From an uncultured Bacilli bacterium (GTDB lineage Bacteria; Bacillota_I; Bacilli_A; RF39; UBA660), in assembly GCA_934130375.1 (NCBI GenBank), contig CAKOXW010000002.1, positions 62,001-126,000 on the forward strand: a stretch of 64,000 nucleotides of DNA. The letters are read 5' to 3'. Of this stretch, positions 1-8,453 are shown piece after piece; position 1 is the first letter of the stretch, and every line of letters begins with the position of its first letter. A model generated the notes under the pieces. That model had not been told where the DNA came from. It did no database searches and saw only the letters and a list, made by a program, of their open reading frames with translations. A program made the translations under genes and the position numbers.

Positions 1-1266
1 ATCATTGGTATCTATATTAAACTCATATTTTTTTAATATCTTACTATCACTTTTTTGTAATATTTTATAATTATCATAATATAATATTGCATTTGCTTCA
101 CCAAACTCATTTGTAGTTATTTCTTGTTTTTCCATTTTAGAATTATATATTTCAAATATAATATCACTATCATTTTTTTCTATACCATTTACTTTATACT
201 TCTTTATTAGTTTTAAATTAATGCTTTTTGGAGTAAGTGCATAATCATAGTTATAATTATAAGTAGTTTTATTAATATCTACATTTTCATTTAATGAAAT
301 ATCTTCATAAGTATTAAAATTTCTTGCCCTAATAATATAATTACCAAATGATAAATTACCAAACCTTAGAATACCATCAGATGCACTTGCAACACTGCTA
401 ATCAAATTATTATTTGTATCGTACATATCAAAAATAATGCCATCATAAGACACAAGCCCGGTATTTGTTTTAGAATTGCTTACCGCATCGGTTAAGTTTA
501 TACTTACACTTCCTTCTTTAACCAAATACTTATAATCTCTATAAATATCTTCAATACTACCAACTCTAATTATATTTTGAGAATTGCTTGCTACTAAAGC
601 AATATTATCAAATCTATTAATGTATTTTCTTTTTACTCTTAAACTATTACTACCAAGTTCCTTAGCAATAAATTGCATAATGTAACTAGGTTCTTGAGTA
701 ACTATATTGCCACTATTATCAATTATTTGGTAATTATTTCTATCAACATAATTACTATCAGAAATTCTATATGTTGTTCCAAGCAAGAATTCTAATTTAT
801 AATTGTAAAATGGTAATTTATCATAATCTTTCATAGTATCTAGTATTCTATTAACATTACTACTAATATCTATTACATCACCTTTTCCTTGACTTTGTGT
901 AGTAAATACAACATCTGTTCCAAGTTCTTTCCATATCAATTTTTGAGTAGCCATATAATCTTTTAATGTCTTATAGGAATTATAATCATAACCATACCCA
1001 AAATACGCAATTAAACGTACATTTTTATTCACTTCAATTGAGTTATCTACTGTATAGCTTGTTTTTGTTACTGGTGTTTTAATATCAATACAATATGACA
1101 AAACACCATCAGAATAAATATAAGCAAACTGACCCCACATAGTAAGTCCATTTTCTTTATAACTAAAATATACATTTGGCACATATTCAACTTTTACATT
1201 TACATTTTCACTCGCATTAACTTTAACACATAAAAATAATAAAATTATGAATAAAATTTTCTTCAT
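1..1266 (-). CDS. Thioester-domain surface adhesin with SpaA-like repeats (3' end outside window)
   Basis: Open frame of 422 codons running off the left edge, so the C-terminus (probably a wall anchor) is not seen. It begins with a signal peptide (about residues 1-18, cleavage near VNA). A thioester-domain signature follows: Cys59 in SYCID and Gln108 in ATQKLIW. In such domains this pair forms an internal Cys-Gln thioester that lets the protein bond covalently to host surface molecules. From about residue 190 the sequence looks like prealbumin/SpaA-type beta repeats that form a stalk. The ATG at 1266 has a strong AGGAGGA site 6 bases upstream. Function is inferred from these family features. 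The organism of attachment and the anchoring signal cannot be judged here. Confidence 0.72.
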   Translation of the reverse strand, partial: MKKILFIILLFLCVKVNASENVNVKVEYVPNVYFSYKENGLTMWGQFAYIYSDGVLSYCIDIKTPVTKTSYTVDNSIEVNKNVRLIAYFGYGYDYNSYKTLKDYMATQKLIWKELGTDVVFTTQSQGKGDVIDISSNVNRILDTMKDYDKLPFYNYKLEFLLGTTYRISDSNYVDRNNYQIIDNSGNIVTQEPSYIMQFIAKELGSNSLRVKRKYINRFDNIALVASNSQNIIRVGSIEDIYRDYKYLVKEGSVSINLTDAVSNSKTNTGLVSYDGIIFDMYDTNNNLISSVASASDGILRFGNLSFGNYIIRARNFNTYEDISLNENVDINKTTYNYNYDYALTPKSINLKLIKKYKVNGIEKNDSDIIFEIYNSKMEKQEITTNEFGEANAILYYDNYKILQKSDSKILKKYEFNIDTND

Positions 1267-1347
1267 ATAATTTCCTCCTCATTATAATTATTCCGCAAAA
1301 CTTTTAAATTTCCCCTAAATTTTCAAAAAAAATATAAATAATTTTAA

Positions 1348-2586
1348 TTAATTATTTATACCATGATGAATTTCTTTTGTATTCATTGTTATATTTTCAA
1401 ATATATAACCTTTTTCTTTCGCATCCTTAATGATTTTTTCAAGAATATTTATAGTCTTTTCATTAGAACTTAAATCATGCATTAAGACTATATTAGTACC
1501 TTTTTTTAGGTTATTTATAACATTATTATACACATCATTACTATTTCTTGCAGACCAAGCATCACTGCTATCTACATTCCAATCAAAATAATGATATCCC
1601 GCATTAGTTACTTCTTTTACTAAAGTAGTCATTATCCCTTTGTTAAAACTACTAATAGTATTTGAACTACCACCAGGGAATCTAAGGAGTTTAGTATCAC
1701 TCCCTGTAATAGTTTTTATTTTATCATTCATTTTGTTTAAATCATCAAAATAGGCATTTACTGATGAATAAATAAGTTTATAATTATGTGTATAACTATG
1801 TATACCAATTGAGTGCCCCTCATCATAAATCCTTTTTACTACTGGATTATATGAAGAATTAAAATTAACTAAGAAAAAAGTTGCTTTTATATCTTCTTTT
1901 TTTAATATATCAAGTATTTTACTAGTATTGTTACTTGGGCCATCATCAAATGTTAAATATATTGTTCCAATATTTTTTTCCTTATCTAATATTTTTACAT
2001 TTCTAGTAACCATAGTCTTATTACCTGAAGAATCTTCTACTATATAAGTAATTTTATAATCACCAACTTCTTCTTTAATATCATTTTGAACAATAACATT
2101 TTTAGTAATATCTCCATCATAATTATCAAATGCAATAAAACCAGGTTCTTCATAATCACTACTTTCATAAAGTTTTATATTATCTGACCCTTTAAGAGTT
2201 ATTTCAGGCGAAATATTGTCAACCACATTTACTTTTCTAACTTTATTAATTAACCTATTTTTTACTTGTAAAGAATACTTTACTTCATAAGAACCTGTTT
2301 TATTTTCATCTATATTATTATCAACAACTACTTTATATTTCTTATTATTAGGTACTATTTTATAACCTGGATCTGTATATTTTTCATTTAATGATAAATT
2401 AATTTCTTTTTTTCCTAATAACTTTAATTCAGGATAAGAATAATTATTTATAACAAGAAGAGTTCCCGCAATAACTAAATATATGAGTATATTTATATAT
2501 ATAATTTTCTTTTTTCTTTTATTAATATATTGCAAAGTAGTCATAAGAATAAATAAAAATAATATTATTATTAAGTTAATTATCAT
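1348..2586 (-). CDS. Membrane-anchored polysaccharide (peptidoglycan) deacetylase with Ig-like domains
   Basis: A 412-residue protein with an N-terminal membrane segment region (residues 1-50), two DUF5011-type Ig-like domains (about 55-125 and 126-202) and a C-terminal NodB domain. All five NodB motifs are visible: TFDDGP at 212-217 (base Asp214, metal Asp215), HSYTH at 263-267 (metal His263 and His267), RFPGGSS, DWNVDSSD and VLMHD. Enzymes of this type remove N-acetyl groups from wall polymers outside the membrane and commonly confer lysozyme resistance. A GTG at 2595 is in frame, but it lies inside the Shine-Dalgarno GAGGTGAT, so ATG 2586 is preferred. The substrate is assumed from PgdA-like enzymes, not shown. 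Confidence 0.85.
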   Translation of the reverse strand: MIINLIIILFLFILMTTLQYINKRKKKIIYINILIYLVIAGTLLVINNYSYPELKLLGKKEINLSLNEKYTDPGYKIVPNNKKYKVVVDNNIDENKTGSYEVKYSLQVKNRLINKVRKVNVVDNISPEITLKGSDNIKLYESSDYEEPGFIAFDNYDGDITKNVIVQNDIKEEVGDYKITYIVEDSSGNKTMVTRNVKILDKEKNIGTIYLTFDDGPSNNTSKILDILKKEDIKATFFLVNFNSSYNPVVKRIYDEGHSIGIHSYTHNYKLIYSSVNAYFDDLNKMNDKIKTITGSDTKLLRFPGGSSNTISSFNKGIMTTLVKEVTNAGYHYFDWNVDSSDAWSARNSNDVYNNVINNLKKGTNIVLMHDLSSNEKTINILEKIIKDAKEKGYIFENITMNTKEIHHGINN

Positions 2587-2614
2587 GACTATCACCTCAC
2601 TTTATTATTATACA

Positions 2615-2647
2615 ACAAAAACCAGTATTTATTTAAAAACACTGGCT
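2615..2647 (-). terminator. Rho-independent terminator after tspO
   Basis: On the minus strand CCAGTGTTT pairs with AAATACTGG across a short loop and is followed by TTTTTGTT. It sits just past the tspO stop. The deacetylase -10 box lies right after it, so the two genes appear to be transcribed separately. Confidence 0.75.
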
Positions 2648-2652
2648 TTATT

Positions 2653-3108
2653 TTACCTATTTAACAAATATATTGACAAATTAAGAATAGATGCGAATAG
2701 AACCCATAAAAGATATGGTATTTGAAGAAGTCCTGCTTTCTTATCTATTTTATAAAATTTTATAATCATAATAATTATTGATATTAATAACAAAATAATT
2801 ATTATGAACGAAAGTAATCTATAACTTAGTAGAAAAAATACAATTGACCATATAAAATTTAAAAATAATTGTATTCCATAAATTATATATGCAGATTTTT
2901 TATTACTATTATCACTATTACAAATTAAATATGAGCTTACTCCCATTAGTAAATAAAGAATTGTCCACACGATAGGAAATAATATTGAAGGTGGTGAGAA
3001 AGAGGGCTTATCTAAATATGAATAAATATCCATACTATTTTTTGTAATTAAAGCTGAAATACCACCTACTATTATTGGTATTAAGATATTAATTACGATT
3101 TTTTTCAT
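2653..3108 (-). CDS. tspO: TspO/MBR family membrane protein
   Basis: 151 residues with five hydrophobic helices, the usual TspO length. The conserved loop after helix 1 is present (KPSFSPP, about residues 35-41), followed by PIVWTILY of helix 2, and Trp/Tyr residues line the later helices. TspO proteins bind porphyrins such as protoporphyrin IX and sterol-like ligands in the membrane and are tied to stress and tetrapyrrole handling. The bacterial role is unsettled. The start has a good site (TTAGGTGATTAA before ATG). It stands 18 bases downstream of the DUF421 gene, so the two may be co-transcribed, ending at the terminator before the deacetylase gene. Confidence 0.85.
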   Translation of the reverse strand: MKKIVINILIPIIVGGISALITKNSMDIYSYLDKPSFSPPSILFPIVWTILYLLMGVSSYLICNSDNSNKKSAYIIYGIQLFLNFIWSIVFFLLSYRLLSFIIIILLLISIIIMIIKFYKIDKKAGLLQIPYLLWVLFASILNLSIYLLNR

Positions 3109-3126
3109 TTAATCACCTAATTAATT

Positions 3127-3846
3127 CTATTCAAGAACAGTTAAATCTTGAATATTTTTATTTCTTTCATAAAATATTACTTTTTCATTAACATCTACTG
3201 TTGCTAACAAAACATCTTTTAAATTTTTACCCTTTATTTTTAACTCATGATTAAGCCACTCTTCATCCTTGTTGATAATACTTAAATTCTTTTTCATAAC
3301 TTTACCATCAATTATTACATTCGCACATAGTCCTTCTTTTTTTACATTTAACTGCATATCGCATGGTGTTAGAGGCCTTTTTGTTTCTTTTGGAAGTACA
3401 CTTAGTTCTCCATTTGCTTCTACAATCGCATATTCAATATCAGATATATCGTAATAACCTTTTATTCTACATTGTTCAAGCATATCATTTATATCATATT
3501 TTACTTTATGAAAATTATTATCAAGGATCTTACCATTTTGTATAAGTATTGTTGGAGTACCCATAAAAAATCTTCTTAGTTTGATGCTTTTCATAGTAAG
3601 AATTGACACTAGATACGCAATTAAACCAAATATTATTACTGCAAGAATTCCATAAAATTCCTCGGATTCCAAATTAATAGTCATTTCTGCTGCAAAATTA
3701 CCTATAGAAATACCTATAACATAATCAAATAAACTTAGTTGTGATACTTGTTTTTTTCCTAATATTTTTGTTACTAAAAATAATACCAACAAGGATGATA
3801 ATGCTCTTAATAATACTGATTTTAATTCAACTACATTTATATCCAT
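3127..3846 (-). CDS. DUF421 (YetF/YdfR-type) membrane protein
   Basis: 239 residues. Three transmembrane helices occupy about residues 8-85, and a soluble C-terminal part carries the family's two repeats (for example PTILIQNGKILDNN and GELSVLPKETKRPLTP). The N-terminal stretch RALSSLLVLFLVTKILGKKQ...LFDYVIGISIGNFA is the family hallmark. In Bacillus several paralogues (YetF, YdfR, YdfS, YkjA) are linked to spore or stress physiology, but the molecular activity is unknown. Only one copy is seen here. AAAGGTGATTAT precedes the ATG. It is followed closely by tspO. Family assignment is firm; function is not. Confidence 0.85.
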   Translation of the reverse strand: MDINVVELKSVLLRALSSLLVLFLVTKILGKKQVSQLSLFDYVIGISIGNFAAEMTINLESEEFYGILAVIIFGLIAYLVSILTMKSIKLRRFFMGTPTILIQNGKILDNNFHKVKYDINDMLEQCRIKGYYDISDIEYAIVEANGELSVLPKETKRPLTPCDMQLNVKKEGLCANVIIDGKVMKKNLSIINKDEEWLNHELKIKGKNLKDVLLATVDVNEKVIFYERNKNIQDLTVLE

Positions 3847-3875
3847 ATAATCACCTTTATTAGTATGAACATAAA

Positions 3876-4598
3876 TTAAATTTTTAAAAGTATTTCAACA
3901 ATTAAGATAAAGAATGAACCATATAGTATATATATTTTATTTTTATCATATTTAAAAGATGTTTTCATAAGTTCAAAAATGGATATATAACTCATTAAAC
4001 CTGCAATTAAAGAAAATAATATTGCAATTAAGAAATTACTTATGTATTTATAAAGAAATATCATTGATAGTAATGCTCCAAGAGGCTCCGATAAACCAGA
4101 TATCATTGTATATAAAAATGCTTTTTTCTTACTTTTCTTTGAATAATATATAGGTACTGAAATACTTATCCCTTCTGGAATATTATGAAGAATTATAGCA
4201 ATTGCAAAAATAAGGCCTAATTTCATATCAACAGTACTTAAAATATATGTAACAATTCCTTCTGGAATATTATGTATCATAATACCAATCATCGATATAA
4301 TACCTGTCTTATAAAGAACATCATTATCTTTTATTTTAGTATTTATAATTAAACATAAAATAATTCCTATAAAAAAGAATAATAGAGTATATAATAAACT
4401 TCTATTATCCATCTTTAAATAATTAATACTAGTAGGAATTAAATCTACTAATGAAAGTGTTAGCATTACTCCACTAGCAAAAGACAATGATTTTGATATA
4501 ACCTTGTTCTTATCCGCTTTGATATATATAAATAGGTATCCAACTAGGGTGGATATACCTGCGATACTACTAACAATTATTCCATAATATTTATTCAT
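3876..4598 (-). CDS. ZIP-family divalent metal transporter
   Basis: 240 residues with about eight membrane helices. Two HNIPEG motifs, at 109-114 (helix 4) and 138-143 (helix 5), form the metal-binding core typical of ZIP/ZupT carriers, which bring Zn2+, Mn2+ or Fe2+ into the cytoplasm. Substrate choice cannot be read from the sequence. The start is unusual: there is no Shine-Dalgarno sequence before ATG 4598, but a perfect TATAAT ends only 5 bases upstream. The message may therefore be leaderless, or a downstream start may be used. It lies 19 bases after a small nucleotidyltransferase-fold gene that also lacks a ribosome site. Confidence 0.85.
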   Translation of the reverse strand: MNKYYGIIVSSIAGISTLVGYLFIYIKADKNKVISKSLSFASGVMLTLSLVDLIPTSINYLKMDNRSLLYTLLFFFIGIILCLIINTKIKDNDVLYKTGIISMIGIMIHNIPEGIVTYILSTVDMKLGLIFAIAIILHNIPEGISISVPIYYSKKSKKKAFLYTMISGLSEPLGALLSMIFLYKYISNFLIAILFSLIAGLMSYISIFELMKTSFKYDKNKIYILYGSFFILIVEILLKI

Positions 4599-4617
4599 AT
4601 TAAATTATATGACAAAA

Positions 4618-4986
4618 TTACTTTTTTATTAATTCTTTTAATATATTTATGGTTTCTTTATCTTTTTCTCTATTTAATCTTAACTTTATCTCAAAGCATT
4701 TCTCTAATGATAAACATTTGTATGAATCAATAATAACAATGTCATTTGGATAGTATAAATTATTACTTATTTCTATCATGTTATTATATTTTATCGGAAC
4801 ATTAAATGCACCTTCTTTTATAGGCCAAGGTAACTTGTCATAATATTCCTTTGTACATGATAAATCAATATCATTAGTTTCTTTAATTACACCTTGTAGT
4901 ACTAGTGAAGCCCCGCTTAAAATTATAATTTCATTTAAATCTAAATTAGAACTATTTAAATTATCTATAATTTGTACTTTATTCAT
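4618..4986 (-). CDS. Small protein resembling a nucleotidyltransferase fold (function unknown)
   Basis: 122 residues. SGASLVLQG (24-32) followed by TNDIDLS (37-43, with Asp39 and Asp41) matches the G-S/A...DxD core of minimal nucleotidyltransferase-fold proteins such as AbiEii or MNT-type relatives. The C-terminal helix ends in many Lys. No HEPN or AbiEi-like partner is adjacent, so a toxin-antitoxin role is not supported. The proposed ATG directly follows the terminator hairpin of the upstream gene and has no ribosome-binding site, which makes the exact start uncertain. Fold call is moderate; function is unknown. Confidence 0.5.
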   Translation of the reverse strand: MNKVQIIDNLNSSNLDLNEIIILSGASLVLQGVIKETNDIDLSCTKEYYDKLPWPIKEGAFNVPIKYNNMIEISNNLYYPNDIVIIDSYKCLSLEKCFEIKLRLNREKDKETINILKELIKK

Positions 4987-5001
4987 AATAAAAAGAAAGA
5001 A

Positions 5002-5394
5002 TTATTTCTTCTTTCTAATTGCTTTAACATCACTAGCAAGTTCAAGCATAATTAATGTTAGTTCAAATACAATTCTAAGTATTAAATTACCTATTATCAA
5101 TTTTGCTAAGAAAGCAACAAAACTTATTTTGATTAATGCAAATGAACTAAGTGTAATATAAATCATAAGTATTAAGTATGCAATTTTTAATAGAGGTCTA
5201 ACTATTCCCTTTTCAAAAGTTAAATACTCAGATAAAGTTTTAATAGTGCCTTTTAATTTTGGTTCAAATTCTTTACTTGTAAATAAAAAGTACAAAACTA
5301 TTCCTCCAAGTATGGCAACAACTAAAGAAATGATTGTCCAAACTAATGAACCACTTAATTCACTACCTAATGTAATAAGATTAACATCAGACAT
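5002..5394 (-). CDS. Unrecognised four-helix membrane protein
   Basis: 130 residues. Hydrophobic segments lie at about 14-37, 68-85, 90-105 and 105-120, separated by a polar loop (TSKEFEPKLKGTIKTLSEYL), and the tail is basic (RKKK). The loop and tail suggest a DUF4282-like inner-membrane protein, but I cannot assign it firmly. The ATG has a strong AAAGGAGTG site. An AAAGAA/TTCTTT hairpin with a T tract follows the stop, so the gene probably forms its own unit downstream of hsp20. No partner genes explain its role. Confidence 0.6.
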   Translation of the reverse strand: MSDVNLITLGSELSGSLVWTIISLVVAILGGIVLYFLFTSKEFEPKLKGTIKTLSEYLTFEKGIVRPLLKIAYLILMIYITLSSFALIKISFVAFLAKLIIGNLILRIVFELTLIMLELASDVKAIRKKK

Positions 5395-5445
5395 AATAAC
5401 ACTCCTTTCTATTAAAATTATAACACATTAATATAAAATATTACT

Positions 5446-5480
5446 AAAAAAAAATAAGAGTCAATAAAAATTGACCCTTA
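5446..5480 (-). terminator. Rho-independent terminator after hsp20
   Basis: Minus-strand stem AAGGGTCAAT / ATTGACTCTT with a loop of Ts, followed by a run of nine Ts. It lies just beyond the hsp20 stop codon. Confidence 0.8.
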
Positions 5481-5486
5481 AAATTA

Positions 5487-5873
5487 TTAATCTTCAATTT
5501 GAATATGTTGTTTTGATTCTTTTTCTACTTTTTTAGGAACTATTATTTTTAGCATTCCATGTTTAAATTTTGCTTTAATTGAAGAGGCATCAACATCACC
5601 TAAATAGAAAGTCCTTTCATATTTACCATAGTTTCTTTCTCTTCTTATATATTTTTTAGTTTCATCTTTTTCAACTTTTTCTTTATTTGCAGTAATAGTT
5701 AAGTAACCATTTTCGCAATCGATAGTTATTTCATTTTTATCAAAGCCTGGAATATCCATTTCTATATGATAATCACCATCTTTTTCATAGATATCACACT
5801 TCATATTATTAGTAGTTTTTTCAAAATCATCAAACATATCACTTAAAAAATAATTTCTTGGAATTATGTTCAT
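5487..5873 (-). CDS. Small heat shock protein, Hsp20/alpha-crystallin family
   Basis: 128 residues. An alpha-crystallin domain spans about 30-120. It includes the typical DGDYHIEMDIPGFDKNEI start, RRERNYGKYERTFYLG, and the closing FKHGMLKIIVPK, followed by a short tail containing the hydrophobic HIQIED end. Such proteins form oligomers that hold unfolding proteins for later refolding by DnaK or ClpB systems. A GTG at 5882 is in frame but lies within the Shine-Dalgarno AAGGAAGTGAT, so ATG 5873 is chosen. The promoter is overlapped by a CIRCE element, so HrcA repression is expected. Confidence 0.92.
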   Translation of the reverse strand: MNIIPRNYFLSDMFDDFEKTTNNMKCDIYEKDGDYHIEMDIPGFDKNEITIDCENGYLTITANKEKVEKDETKKYIRRERNYGKYERTFYLGDVDASSIKAKFKHGMLKIIVPKKVEKESKQHIQIED

Positions 5874-5899
5874 TCCAATCACTTCCTTTCACAATTATA

Positions 5900-5927
5900 A
5901 TTATACTCATTTTTTAGCACTTGTCAA
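5900..5927 (-). promoter_or_regulatory. Sigma-A-type promoter of hsp20
   Basis: Minus strand TTGACA (5927-5922), 16-base spacer, TATAAT (5905-5900). Both boxes are perfect matches to the vegetative consensus. The spacer and -35 box lie within the CIRCE operator. Confidence 0.85.
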
Positions 5928-5940
5928 GAAGGAGTGCTAA
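5914..5940 (-). promoter_or_regulatory. CIRCE operator (HrcA binding site)
   Basis: Inverted repeat TTAGCACTT-N9-GAGTGCTAA, which differs from the CIRCE consensus (TTAGCACTC-N9-GAGTGCTAA) by one base in the left arm. It covers the -35 region of the hsp20 promoter, so bound HrcA should block RNA polymerase. CIRCE normally controls groESL and dnaK; use on hsp20 is less common. Confidence 0.92.
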
Positions 5941-6009
5941 AGTTTTTTATTTTTTTATTTTTGGTATACTTTTTAGTGCTTATATATTATGATATATATA
6001 GGTGATATT

Positions 6010-7944
6010 ATGAAGAAATATAATTTATTTATATTCAATTTAGTTTATGTAGTATCTATGGAAATTTTATTTAAATTATTTACTTTTAAAAATATTATTT
6101 CTTCATCTACAATAACAATGTTATTATTTAGTATTGCAATATCTTTAATACTTAGTTTAATAGAAACAATGTTTAAAAATATATTAATTAACAAAATAAT
6201 ATCAATAATATTAACATTTATAGTGTGGCTTTTAATCACCGCACAATTTGTATACTATCAATATTATGACACAATATTTTCAATTTATTCATTGTTTCAT
6301 GGTGCCCAGGTATTTGGCTTCTTAGATTCAATTATATCTGTAATATTAGTAAATATAATACCAGTATTATTACTTTTAATTCCTTTTGTTGCTTTTCTAA
6401 TATGTATTAAAAATTTAAACTTTGAAAGAAAAGAAAAAATGGTATATTTAATTAATGTTGGTATAATTATAATTCTTTATGGTATATCAATGATATGTGT
6501 TAATACATTTGATAAAAATAAAACTTATTCTCAAAAAAGTTTATATTACATGGTACATGTTCCAAAACTTGCTGTTAGAGATTTTGGAGTATTAACTGAG
6601 ATGCGTTTAGATTTACAAAGAACTATTTTTGGATTTGAAGAACAAATAATTACTAATAGTAATAAAACAGATGAAAAAAAAGAAGAAGTAGAAGAAGTAA
6701 AATATCACAAGGTTGAAATTAATTTTGATGAATTAATTGAAAACGAAAAAAATAAAACTATTAAGAGCATGCATGAATATTTTAAAAATATTGATTCGAG
6801 CAAATACAATGAATATACAGGTATGTTTGAAGGAAAAAATCTTATTGTAATCGTTGCAGAAGCATTTCATACTATGGCAATTAATAAAGATTTAACACCT
6901 ACTTTATATAAATTATATAATGAAGGATTTCAATTTACTAATTTTTATACTCCTGTATATTATGTAAGCACTTCTGATGGAGAATATGTTTCATTAACTT
7001 CACTTTTACCAAAAGAAGGAACTTGGAGTATGAGTGAATCAAGCAATGTATATTTTCCTTATGTATATGGAAATTTATTTAGCAAATATGGCTATAATGC
7101 AAGAGCATATCATGATGGAGTTTATACATATTACAACAGAAATAAATCACTACCTAATATGGGTTATAAATATAAGGCTTGTTATGGTGGATTAAATATA
7201 AATTGTGGAGTATGGCCACAAAGTGATGTTGAAATGATGGAAAAATCAATACCAGAATATATTAAAGATGATAAGTTTGTAACTTACTATATGACTGTAA
7301 GTGGTCACTTAAGATATACTTACATTGGTAATAGTATGTCTACTAAAAATAAAAAATATGTTATTGATTTACCTTATTCTGAAGCAATACAAGCATATTT
7401 GGCTGCACAAATAGAATTAGATAAAGCATTAGAATTGCTATTAAAAGAACTAGAAGAAAATAATAAACTAGATGATACAGTTATTGCAATAAGTGCTGAC
7501 CACTGGCCATATGGTTTAAAAGAAAATTTAAACGATTATATGAGTTATAATAATTATATAGATGAGAAATTTGATATTCATAAAAACTCTTTTATACTTT
7601 GGAATAATAAGATAGAAAAGAGTGTAAAAGTTACAAAATATGCTAGTAGTTTAGATATTCTTCCAACAATATTAAATTTATTCAATGTCGAATACGATTC
7701 AAGATTATTAATGGGAAGAGATATATTATCTGATAGTGAAGGACTTATAATTTTTAATGATAGAAGTTGGATTACAAGTTATGGAAGATATGATGCTGTG
7801 ACCGAAGAATTTACTCCATATAAAGAAAATATAGATAGTGATTATGTAGATAAAATAAATAAGATAGTATATGATAAATTCTTAATGTCTAAGTTAATAA
7901 TTGAAAATAATTACTATAAAAAAGTACTAAAAAATGTATCTTAA
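6010..7944 (+). CDS. LtaS-like membrane sulfatase-fold phosphoglycerol transferase
   Basis: 644 residues: five membrane helices in the first 170, a linker, and an extracellular alkaline-phosphatase/sulfatase-type domain from about 270. Recognisable metal and catalytic elements are NLIVIVAEAF (Glu284), STSDGEYVSLTSLLP (Thr321 is the expected nucleophile) and ISADHWPYG near 495. LtaS-family enzymes transfer glycerol phosphate from phosphatidylglycerol to build lipoteichoic acid or to decorate glycolipids. Polymerase, primase or other phosphoglycerol transferase cannot be told apart here. An upstream in-frame ATG at 5989 is rejected because AGGTGAT sits just before ATG 6010. It stands alone on the plus strand. 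Confidence 0.82.
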   Translation: MKKYNLFIFNLVYVVSMEILFKLFTFKNIISSSTITMLLFSIAISLILSLIETMFKNILINKIISIILTFIVWLLITAQFVYYQYYDTIFSIYSLFHGAQVFGFLDSIISVILVNIIPVLLLLIPFVAFLICIKNLNFERKEKMVYLINVGIIIILYGISMICVNTFDKNKTYSQKSLYYMVHVPKLAVRDFGVLTEMRLDLQRTIFGFEEQIITNSNKTDEKKEEVEEVKYHKVEINFDELIENEKNKTIKSMHEYFKNIDSSKYNEYTGMFEGKNLIVIVAEAFHTMAINKDLTPTLYKLYNEGFQFTNFYTPVYYVSTSDGEYVSLTSLLPKEGTWSMSESSNVYFPYVYGNLFSKYGYNARAYHDGVYTYYNRNKSLPNMGYKYKACYGGLNINCGVWPQSDVEMMEKSIPEYIKDDKFVTYYMTVSGHLRYTYIGNSMSTKNKKYVIDLPYSEAIQAYLAAQIELDKALELLLKELEENNKLDDTVIAISADHWPYGLKENLNDYMSYNNYIDEKFDIHKNSFILWNNKIEKSVKVTKYASSLDILPTILNLFNVEYDSRLLMGRDILSDSEGLIIFNDRSWITSYGRYDAVTEEFTPYKENIDSDYVDKINKIVYDKFLMSKLIIENNYYKKVLKNVS

Positions 7945-7959
7945 TCGATACATTTTTTT
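7929..7959. terminator. Bidirectional terminator between the LtaS-like gene and the TIR gene
   Basis: AAAAAATGTATC pairs with GATACATTTTTT around a six-base loop, with A and T tracts on both sides. It overlaps the last codons and stop of the plus-strand gene and ends at the stop of the minus-strand TIR gene. Confidence 0.85.
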
Positions 7960-8446
7960 AATAGTTATTTCTAATACTCATCGCATCATCAATCCAATAA
8001 TCTAAATTATCAATAATACAATTATAAGCATCATTTGGTTCTGGGTCATAACATTTTATAACACTTCTTAATTTTTGACCATCTCTATTCATAGTAAAAT
8101 GTTCAAATGGATTGTCACCTTTTTTGCATTTACCGGTTACTGGGTCTTCTAGATTATGAACATATACTCCTAAAAGTCCTTTTCCTTCATTCCACGCCTT
8201 TTCTATTTCATATCTAATCCATTTTCTACTAAGAGTTTCTTCACCTATAAATACAACAACACAATCTGCATCCTTCATTTTATCATCTATCCATTTTTTG
8301 ATTGATGCATCACCTTCACTACAAATTTTATCCCACTCTTCTTTTGTTGCTGGCTTTATATCCTTAACAACTCCCATATTTCTAATTTCATCAATTCTTT
8401 TACCATCTTTTTCATAATTGTAACTAAAAAATATTTTTCTTGCCAT
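7958..8446 (-). CDS. ThsB-like TIR-domain protein (DUF1863 type), orphan
   Basis: 162 residues consisting of one TIR-like domain. Family marks are KIFFSYNYEKDGKRIDEIRNMG at the start, IKKWIDDKMKDADCVVVFIGEETLSRKWIRYEI in the middle, and GLLGVYVHNLEDP followed by GDNPF. This is the Thoeris ThsB/MTH538 group, whose members sense phage and make cyclic ADP-ribose isomers that activate a ThsA effector. No ThsA (SIR2-SLOG or membrane effector) lies nearby: the neighbours are the LtaS-like gene and glyA. A good AGGTGAT site precedes the ATG, and it sits 7 bases after glyA, so it may ride on glyA transcription. Family call is firm; a defence role is inferred. Confidence 0.82.
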   Translation of the reverse strand: MARKIFFSYNYEKDGKRIDEIRNMGVVKDIKPATKEEWDKICSEGDASIKKWIDDKMKDADCVVVFIGEETLSRKWIRYEIEKAWNEGKGLLGVYVHNLEDPVTGKCKKGDNPFEHFTMNRDGQKLRSVIKCYDPEPNDAYNCIIDNLDYWIDDAMSIRNNY

Positions 8447-8453
8447 AAATCAC

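Noticed and set aside
4618..4986. AbiE-type toxin-antitoxin system
   Set aside because: Only one small nucleotidyltransferase-like gene is present, with no AbiEi partner on either side.
5989..6009. Upstream ATG for the LtaS-like protein
   Set aside because: The ribosome site AGGTGAT lies inside this extension and is correctly spaced for the ATG at 6010.
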